This document shows, piece by piece, positions 8,531 to 13,017 of a stretch of 13,017 bases of DNA. The stretch comes from Verrucomicrobiota bacterium (GTDB taxonomy: Bacteria; Verrucomicrobiota; Verrucomicrobiia; Opitutales; Opitutaceae), in contig JAEZSJ010000204.1 of assembly GCA_023443985.1 (NCBI GenBank), positions 1 to 13,017 on the forward strand. The letters are read 5' to 3'. Position 1 is the first letter of the stretch. Every line of letters begins with the position of its first letter. The notes beneath the pieces are model-generated. The model did no database searches. It was not told the origin of the DNA and saw only the letters and a list, made by a program, of their open reading frames with translations. Made by a program: the position numbers and the translations under genes.

Positions 8531-9541
8531 TCACCATTTCCCCCATTCCGTCCGGTCCGCCGGGCGCGGCAGCGGGAGCTCGTCGAGCTTGCCCGCCTCG
8601 CTCACGACCTCGTAGGCGGTGCGAAAATGGAGCTTCGCGAAATCGCGCAGCGCCGGCGCGCCGAACCTCCGGATGATCTCGTGCGCCTGCGCCTTCACCT
8701 GGGCGCTCGCGCCTTTCTGCAACTTGTCGCCGAATCGTTGCGACAGGGTGTTCATCTCCCGCACGAAGGCCGCGCGCGCCACCACGGACGCCGCCGCAAC
8801 GACCGGGTCCTCCTCCGCCTTCGTGCGCATCTGCAGGTCGAACGCCGCCGTCGCCTTCTTCGCGAACTCGCGTTGCACGAGCGGCTGTTCGGAGAACTGG
8901 TCCAGCAGGCCCCACGGCACCCATTTCTTGTTCAGCGCCGCATTCAGGGCCGTGGCGTGTTGCCAGGCGAGCAGGCGGTTGAGGTTGGCTCCCGGGCGGC
9001 CCATCAGCTCGTTGTACTTCGTCATCCCGCAGTAGCAGGTTTCGACGACCACGCCCGGCGTGGAGCGGATCAGCTCGTCGAGCTTCACGATCTGCGAATC
9101 GGCGATCTTCTTGCTGTCCTTCACGCCGGCTGCGATCCACGCGTCGATCGCGGGTTTCTCGGCGACCACCGTCGCGGCGATGACCGGCCCGAAGAAGTCG
9201 CCCTTGCCGCTCTCGTCGAGCCCCGCATGCGCCGTGAACCACTCCGGGTGCAGCACCGCGTCGTAGCCGAGCTTCGCCACGCCGGTGATCTCCGGCTCGA
9301 CCACGTTCTGCACGAAGTCCTCGGTCCCCTTCCCCGCCACGACCACCTTGCCGCTGGTGTAGGCGCTCACGTTGCAATCCGGGCCCTTGAAGGCGAAATG
9401 CGTGTAGGCGACCTCGAACGGCTCCCACGACTTCGCCTCGCAGGCCGCACGAAGCTTGTTCAGCTGCGTGTCGTCGAGCTTGATCGTGTAGGTGCTGAGC
9501 TTCTTGGGAGCGGCCGGATCGCCGCTGTTCTTCTTCGCCAT
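8531..9541 (-). CDS. rnhC: Ribonuclease HIII
   Basis: A type 2 RNase H that degrades the RNA of RNA:DNA hybrids. The 336-residue product has the N-terminal TBP-like substrate-binding domain that separates HIII from HII (about 15-100, including FKGPDCNVSAYTSGKVVVAGKG), then the catalytic domain. It shows GLDESGKGDFFGPV with D109 and E110, VKDSKKI at 140-146, LLDQF with D214, and TKAEEDPVVAAASVVAR, where E243 or E244 is the likely fourth acid. ATG 9541 is chosen because MAKKNSGDP leads directly into the TBP-like domain; the open frame extends 33 codons upstream with no family similarity. No Shine-Dalgarno site is visible. It is followed by rnhB in the same orientation, so two type 2 RNases H of different subclass stand side by side. 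Confidence 0.95.
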   Translation of the reverse strand: MAKKNSGDPAAPKKLSTYTIKLDDTQLNKLRAACEAKSWEPFEVAYTHFAFKGPDCNVSAYTSGKVVVAGKGTEDFVQNVVEPEITGVAKLGYDAVLHPEWFTAHAGLDESGKGDFFGPVIAATVVAEKPAIDAWIAAGVKDSKKIADSQIVKLDELIRSTPGVVVETCYCGMTKYNELMGRPGANLNRLLAWQHATALNAALNKKWVPWGLLDQFSEQPLVQREFAKKATAAFDLQMRTKAEEDPVVAAASVVARAAFVREMNTLSQRFGDKLQKGASAQVKAQAHEIIRRFGAPALRDFAKLHFRTAYEVVSEAGKLDELPLPRPADRTEWGKW

Positions 9542-9657
9542 GGTCGAGGCCCGCCAGCTAGGAGCAAACAGCCGCAAAAGAACAGCCGGCATTTCGGGCG
9601 AGAAGGCCGGCTCCGCCGGCGCACGGGCCGCCCGATCCACGCCTCCGGGAAACAGAA

Positions 9658-9681
9658 CGGCCGCGGACGATGCCGCGGCCG
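9658..9681 (-). terminator. Intrinsic terminator after cheW
   Basis: A perfect 9 bp GC-rich stem (9658-9666 with 9673-9681) with a 6-base loop starts 27 bases past the cheW stop. On the minus strand it is followed by the T-rich TTCTGTTTC. This would separate cheW from rnhC. A second, smaller stem (9606-9610 with 9616-9620) lies further downstream. Confidence 0.6.
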
Positions 9682-9707
9682 GAGATTACTGGGGCGATGG
9701 GAAAGTA

Positions 9708-10202
9708 TCAGAAGCCGCGCAGCGACTCGGGCGAGACGACCTTGTCGATGTCGAGCAGCGTCTTGATCGCGCCCTTCACCTTGGCCATGCCCATCAGATA
9801 GGCGGTGTCGACCTTGGCGCCGAACTCCGGCGTCTCCTCGATCTCACTCTCGTTCAGGTTGATCACCTCCTCCACGGAATCGACGATCATGCCGAGGGTG
9901 ATGTCGTGCTCCCCGGCCATCACGCGCACCACGACAATGCAAGTGCGCTCGGTGGCCTCGGCGGCCTCGAGTCCGAACTTCAGTCGCAGGTCGATGACGG
10001 GAAGCACCTTGCCGCGAAGGTTGATGACTCCCTTCACATACGGGGGCATCTGCGGCACGGGAGTGATCTTCAGGAAGCGGATGATCTCGCGCACCTTCAA
10101 CACGTCGACCCCATAGGATTCGTTGCTGAGGGAGAACGTGAGGTATTTGCCGGTGCGGCTCTTGGCCTTGGTGGCGGGGGCGGTGGCGGTTTCGGCGTCC
10201 AT
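9708..10202 (-). CDS. cheW: CheW-type chemotaxis coupling protein
   Basis: CheW links chemoreceptors to the kinase CheA in the cytoplasmic signalling array. The 164-residue protein has a low-complexity Ala/Thr/Lys leader (1-18) followed by one CheW domain. Visible signatures are YLTFSLSNESYGVDVLKVREI (20-40), the core motif VKGVINLRGKVLPVIDLR (56-73), and GMIVDSVEEVINL (104-116). The length is normal for single-domain CheW. ATG 10202 is the only sensible start; no Shine-Dalgarno site precedes it (ACCTTTCGCC). No cheA, receptor or flagellar gene is in the window, so it is a solitary copy here. Its upstream region holds a sigma-28-like element and, further up, the tRNA-Ala terminator, so it is probably transcribed on its own. 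Confidence 0.94.
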   Translation of the reverse strand: MDAETATAPATKAKSRTGKYLTFSLSNESYGVDVLKVREIIRFLKITPVPQMPPYVKGVINLRGKVLPVIDLRLKFGLEAAEATERTCIVVVRVMAGEHDITLGMIVDSVEEVINLNESEIEETPEFGAKVDTAYLMGMAKVKGAIKTLLDIDKVVSPESLRGF

Positions 10203-10247
10203 GGCGAAAGGTGTTGGCGTGAGTTGGGCGCAACAGCGCGTCGTCCT

Positions 10248-10274
10248 ATAACGGTCTTCCGCCCGTGGACTTTA
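10248..10274 (-). promoter_or_regulatory. Candidate sigma-28 (FliA) promoter of cheW
   Basis: On the minus strand TAAAGTCC (10274-10267), then 11 bases, then ACCGTTAT (10255-10248). The FliA consensus is TAAAGTTT, 11 bases, GCCGATAA: six of eight and five of eight positions match, with the exact spacer. The start of transcription would fall about 40 bases before the cheW ATG. TATAGG at 10250-10245 could alternatively be a sigma-70 -10 box, but no -35 partner is seen. Confidence 0.45.
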
Positions 10275-10356
10275 GCTTGGCGTAGTAGGGAGTTCCGCCC
10301 GCTTGCCCCCTTGGCGGCGGGCGCCAAGCCCGGGTGATCCCCTCGCCAAGACGCAA

Positions 10357-10384
10357 GAAAGGCCGGTCTTGCGACCGGCCTTTC
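10357..10384 (-). terminator. Strong intrinsic terminator of tRNA-Ala
   Basis: A perfect 12 bp stem (10357-10368 with 10373-10384) begins eight bases past the encoded CCA. On the minus strand the loop is GCAA, a stable GNRA tetraloop, and the 3' arm ends in CCTTTC followed by TTGCG. Its position and structure fit a tRNA transcript terminator that insulates cheW. Confidence 0.85.
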
Positions 10385-10392
10385 CAGGAAAG

Positions 10393-10468
10393 TGGTGGAG
10401 CCGAGGGGGTTCGAACCCCTGACCTCCGCAATGCCATTGCGGCGCTCTTCCAACTGAGCTACGACCCC
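10393..10468 (-). tRNA. tRNA-Ala, anticodon GGC
   Basis: A 76-base cloverleaf including the genome-encoded CCA (10395-10393). Acceptor GGGGTCG pairs with CGGCTCC (two G-U pairs), the D arm is GCTC/GAGC, the anticodon stem is CCGCA/TGCGG with loop ATGGCAT, and the T arm is AGGGG/CCCCT with TTCGAAC. Anticodon GGC reads GCC and GCU alanine codons; GCC is heavily used in this window. The discriminator base is A. A hairpin lies against its 5' end. Confidence 0.97.
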
Positions 10469-10486
10469 TCTCGAAAAAACGAGAGG
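10467..10486 (-). promoter_or_regulatory. Hairpin abutting the 5' end of tRNA-Ala
   Basis: CCTCTCG (10467-10473) and CGAGAGG (10480-10486) form a perfect 7 bp stem with a six-base loop that is all T on the minus strand. It overlaps the first two bases of the mature tRNA and probably lies in the precursor leader. A weak promoter-like pair lies upstream: TTGCGT at 10518-10513 and GATTCT at 10496-10491, with 16 bases between them. Confidence 0.35.
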
Positions 10487-10628
10487 CGAGAGAATCGAGT
10501 CGGCCTCCGCGAACGCAAGGAGTTTTTTCGAGGAAATCGCGCGCCGCACGCCGGGCCCGCGCGGGGCCCAGCCAAAGGCGCTCGACGCCCGGTCCGCCCC
10601 CCGTAACCTCGGGCACGCCCTTCCTCCC

Positions 10629-11786
10629 ATGGCCGACTCCGCTCCCCTGCTCAGCCCCGCCCAACGCAAGGTCGTCGCGTTCGCCACGGCGTTCGCCGCC
10701 GCCACGGTCATCGTGCTGCTCCTGGGGTTGTTGGTCTTCGGCCTCGGTCGCGCGCTGGCGTTCTTCTCGGGCGTGATCTGGCCGCTGGCCGCCGCCGGGA
10801 TCGTCGCGCTGATCCTCCGGCCGGTGGTCGACCTGCTCGAACGCCGCCTGCGGGTCGGGCGCATCACCGCCGTGATCGTCCTCTACGGCCTGTTCGTGGC
10901 CGCGGTGAGCGGCTTTGTCCTGGCGATCGCCCCGGCCGTGGTCGCACAGGCGGCGGATTTCGCCGCCGCCGTACCCAAACTTTGGCTTCAAGCCTCGGAG
11001 TACGCCGAGAAGCACTACCCGGAGTGGATCGCCTACGGCCGCGTGCATCTCCAGAATCCGGCGGTGAAACAGTTCGTCGACGGCGTCGCGGCGCAGGTGC
11101 AGGAGCTGTTCGCCGGGATGATGCCGGGCGTGAAGTCCGCCGTCAGCGGGCTGCGCGGCGCGGTGAGCTTCGTGCTCGGGCTGGCGCTGGTGCCGGTGTA
11201 TCTCTTTTTCTTCCTGCGTTCGACGGGCGATCTGTTCGTGCAGGTGCGCAGCATGCTCTCGTTCCTGCGGGAGGACCTGCGTGACGACCTGGTCTTCCTC
11301 GCGCGCGAGTTCGTCGCGATCGTGGTGGCGTTCTTCCGCGGGCAGCTGCTGATCGGGCTGATCATGGGCGCGCTCTACGCCCTCGGCTTCACGCTTGTGG
11401 GCCTGCGCTTCGGCCTCGTGATCGGCCTCGCGATGGGTTTTTTGAACATCGTCCCCTACCTCGGCACGATGCTCGGCCTGGCGATCGCCCTGCCGCTCGC
11501 CTTCCTCGGCGAGGACGGCGGACTCTGGCTGGCCGGCGCGGTGCTCGCGGTCTTCACGGCGGTACAGGCGGTCGAGGGCTGGGTGCTCACCCCGCGCATC
11601 ATGGGGCACCAGACCGGTCTGCATCCGGTCGCGGTGATCGTGGCGATCGTGTTCTGGGGCACCGCGCTCAACGGCGTGCTCGGCATGATCCTCGCGATTC
11701 CGCTGACCGCCTTCTTCGTCACGGTCTGGCGCCTCGCGAAGTTCAAATACCTCCCGCAACCCCAGGCCGCCGGGAAATCCGGCTGA
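10629..11786 (+). CDS. AI-2E family transporter (PerM/TqsA superfamily membrane protein)
   Basis: A 385-residue inner-membrane protein of the family once named for autoinducer-2 export; members also include Na+/H+ antiporter-like and uncharacterised permeases, so the substrate is unknown. Helices lie at about 17-37 and 43-65, then 80-105, followed by a soluble region (106-175) and a C-terminal bundle (about 177-197, 228-255, 259-292, 297-318 and 333-368). Family signatures are GFLNIVPYLGTMLG (270-283), EGWVLTPRIMG (316-326) and the final GTALNGVLGMILAIPLTAF stretch (344-362). ATG 10629 follows TTCCTCCC with no Shine-Dalgarno site. It is divergent from tRNA-Ala and convergent with the binding-protein gene, with only 10 bp between the two stop codons. 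Confidence 0.92.
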   Translation: MADSAPLLSPAQRKVVAFATAFAAATVIVLLLGLLVFGLGRALAFFSGVIWPLAAAGIVALILRPVVDLLERRLRVGRITAVIVLYGLFVAAVSGFVLAIAPAVVAQAADFAAAVPKLWLQASEYAEKHYPEWIAYGRVHLQNPAVKQFVDGVAAQVQELFAGMMPGVKSAVSGLRGAVSFVLGLALVPVYLFFFLRSTGDLFVQVRSMLSFLREDLRDDLVFLAREFVAIVVAFFRGQLLIGLIMGALYALGFTLVGLRFGLVIGLAMGFLNIVPYLGTMLGLAIALPLAFLGEDGGLWLAGAVLAVFTAVQAVEGWVLTPRIMGHQTGLHPVAVIVAIVFWGTALNGVLGMILAIPLTAFFVTVWRLAKFKYLPQPQAAGKSG

Positions 11787-11796
11787 CCCGCGGCGT

Positions 11797-12681
11797 CTAC
11801 AACCCGAGACTACGGCGGATCTCGGTGCGGGCGTTGGCCGGCACGGGCACGAAGCCCGCCTGCTCCAGCACCTGCGCCGCCTCGTCGCCGTACAACTGCG
11901 CCAGCACCGGTCGGAGTTCGGCGATCCGCGTGCGATCAAAGGCGACGTAGAACGGCAGCCGCAACGGATAGTCCCCGGTGTGGACATTCTCCGGCGTGGG
12001 GCCGAAGGGCACGTCCTTGGCGTCCGCGGTGCGGGCGACCAACAGGACGTTCACACCCGCATCCGGCGGGAGCGGACGCAGGAAGAGCCCGATGCAGTTG
12101 TCGTCCACCCGCAGCTTGTGGACGAGTTCGTCGGGATCCGCCTGTTCGACGATCGTCGTGCGCAACTGCGGCTTCGAGAGCGCCGCGTGGCGGAAGATGT
12201 CGATCCCGACCGAGGCGGGATCATCGACGCAGTTGAGCGAGATCCGTTTCTCGGCCCACGCGCCCTGGGCGCCGAGGTCGCCCCAACGACGCAGATTGAG
12301 GGGCTCGCGGTCGCCGAAGGCCCCGGCGAGCTGGGCCAACGTGGCGCTCCGCACCGGGTTCTGCGGATTCACCGCGAACACAACCACCTGATACGCCAGG
12401 GGCAGCAGCTGGAAGTCCTTCTCCGGAAGCGCCTCTTCGGGCGCGAAGACGACGATCGCCAGGTCGCAATGGCCGGCCCGCACGGCGTCGAGCCCGGCGC
12501 GGCTGCCGGCAAGCTCCACACGCAGCAGCCGCCCGTCGGCCAGCGCGCGCCCGCCCCAGGCGGGTTCCAAGGCCGGCCGCAGGAGATCGGACCCGCCGAG
12601 CGTCACATCGGCCGCCGCCGCCGGAAGCACAGCGGCCAGCGCCAAGACGGGAAGGACATGGCGACGGAAAAACGCGAACAT
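11797..12681 (-). CDS. Secreted PstS-like substrate-binding protein
   Basis: A 294-residue protein with a clear signal peptide: FRRHVLPVLALAAVLPAAAA, with cleavage likely near residue 24. The mature part resembles the PstS/PBP-like fold of phosphate-binding proteins: GGSDLLRPALEPAW (29-42), AGSRAGLDAVRAGHCDLAIV (58-77), VVVFAVNPQNPV (99-110), LAQLAGAFGD (115-124), WGDLG, and VHTGDYPLRLPFYVAFD (233-249). These match PstS in order, but the ligand is not proven and the gene stands without pstC, pstA or pstB in view. No lipobox cysteine follows the signal peptide, so it should be periplasmic. ATG 12681 starts the signal peptide; no Shine-Dalgarno site is seen. It lies 127 bp past an NtrC-like regulator on the same strand, which might or might not be related. 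Confidence 0.82.
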   Translation of the reverse strand: MFAFFRRHVLPVLALAAVLPAAAADVTLGGSDLLRPALEPAWGGRALADGRLLRVELAGSRAGLDAVRAGHCDLAIVVFAPEEALPEKDFQLLPLAYQVVVFAVNPQNPVRSATLAQLAGAFGDREPLNLRRWGDLGAQGAWAEKRISLNCVDDPASVGIDIFRHAALSKPQLRTTIVEQADPDELVHKLRVDDNCIGLFLRPLPPDAGVNVLLVARTADAKDVPFGPTPENVHTGDYPLRLPFYVAFDRTRIAELRPVLAQLYGDEAAQVLEQAGFVPVPANARTEIRRSLGL

Positions 12682-12808
12682 GATGCGGCGCCGAGGGCAG
12701 CAGCGATTCCGGGACGACGCGAGTGCAAAGCGGACCAGCGCCCGTCCGCTCCCCGCATCCTCTTGCTGGATTCACGGGGGGCCGGCTCCGTCTGGATGGG
12801 ACGGCCGC

Positions 12809-13017
12809 TCAACCGCGGTCGGTCACGTCGAGCTCGGGCCACTGCGCCAGCTTCCGGTGCAGGGTGCGCCGGCTGATGCCCATCAGCTTCGCCGCCTGGG
12901 TGCGGTTGCCGCGGGCCTCCATCAACGCCTGCCGCAGGAGCCGTTTCTCGTTCTCCTCGACCGAAAGCGGCGGCGGCACGGGGGCGCCGGGGGTGGCCGG
13001 AAGCGTCGGGGCGAAGC
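12809..13017 (-). CDS. C-terminal Fis-type DNA-binding end of an NtrC-class regulator, cut by the right window edge
   Basis: The last 68 codons of a minus-strand gene that continues beyond base 13017. A proline-rich linker (FAPTLPATPGAPVPPPLS) leads into a Fis-type helix-turn-helix: EENEKRLLRQALMEARGNRTQAAKLMGISRRTLHRKLAQW. The GNRTQAAKLMGISRRTLHRKL segment is the standard recognition motif at the end of sigma-54-dependent response regulators such as NtrC, AtoC and ZraR. The receiver and AAA+ domains expected upstream are outside the window, so the class is inferred from the tail alone; an enhancer-binding protein without a receiver is possible. It ends with TGA at 12811-12809. Confidence 0.85.
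   Translation of the reverse strand, partial: FAPTLPATPGAPVPPPLSVEENEKRLLRQALMEARGNRTQAAKLMGISRRTLHRKLAQWPELDVTDRG

Noticed and set aside
9573..9588. Sigma-54-like element upstream of rnhC (GGC and TTGC with GG-10-GC spacing on the minus strand)
   Set aside because: Only about seven bases match, which is expected by chance once or twice in a window this size, and rnhC is not an obvious sigma-54 target. The NtrC-like tail at the right edge is the only reason to remember it.
10272..11987. 571-codon minus-strand frame across tRNA-Ala and the AI-2E permease
   Set aside because: Rich in His, Glu, Arg and Asp in a pattern typical of the antisense of a membrane protein gene; it also passes through the tRNA and its terminator.
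12783..12807. Bulged hairpin just after the regulator stop codon as a terminator
   Set aside because: The stem is only 8 bp with a two-base bulge and has no T run, so it was not strong enough to annotate.

Overview
This window is a strongly GC-rich stretch of bacterial chromosome that reads as ordinary core genome with a signalling cluster in the middle. The gene set suggests a member of the Verrucomicrobiota, most likely an Opitutales/Opitutaceae relative. The reasons are an RNase HII gene beside an RNase HIII gene, an NtrB-like histidine kinase followed by a hybrid kinase, a solitary CheW, GC-heavy codon usage and very few Shine-Dalgarno sites. This placement is inferred from gene content and style, not from a database match.

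Layout from left to right. (1) Positions 1-916, minus strand: the N-terminal part of an AcnA-type aconitase, running off the left edge, preceded by a peroxiredoxin. (2) 1076-2353, plus strand: tyrosyl-tRNA synthetase, divergent from the peroxiredoxin. (3) 2438-10202, a long minus-strand block. Its transcription order is cheW, rnhC, rnhB, a PAS histidine kinase, a hybrid histidine kinase with a degenerate N-terminal receiver, a DoxX-like membrane protein, a YraN/UPF0102 nuclease-like protein and a small PmtA/COG3963-type methyltransferase. Gaps of 76-213 bp and several hairpins suggest multiple transcription units. (4) 10393-10468, minus strand: tRNA-Ala(GGC) with an encoded CCA and a strong terminator. 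(5) 10629-11786, plus strand: an AI-2E-family membrane permease. (6) 11797-12681, minus strand: a secreted PstS-like substrate-binding protein, convergent with the permease. (7) 12809-13017, minus strand: the Fis-type DNA-binding C terminus of an NtrC-class regulator, cut by the right edge.

How the parts relate: the tyrosyl-tRNA synthetase and tRNA-Ala serve translation, and the two RNases H remove RNA from RNA:DNA hybrids. The two soluble kinases, CheW and the NtrC-like regulator are signalling parts with no complete partner set inside the window. The peroxiredoxin lies directly upstream of aconitase, an enzyme whose Fe-S cluster is oxidant-sensitive.

I found no insertion sequence, phage gene, CRISPR array or recognisable defence system. 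I do not see a convincing new multi-gene system. The points most worth a second look are the pseudo-receiver kinase and its structured leader, a sigma-28-like promoter in front of cheW, and the rnhC-rnhB tandem. No stretch longer than 300 bp lacks a gene. The longest is the 213 bp leader at 6194-6406, which holds inverted repeats and an AT-rich patch.
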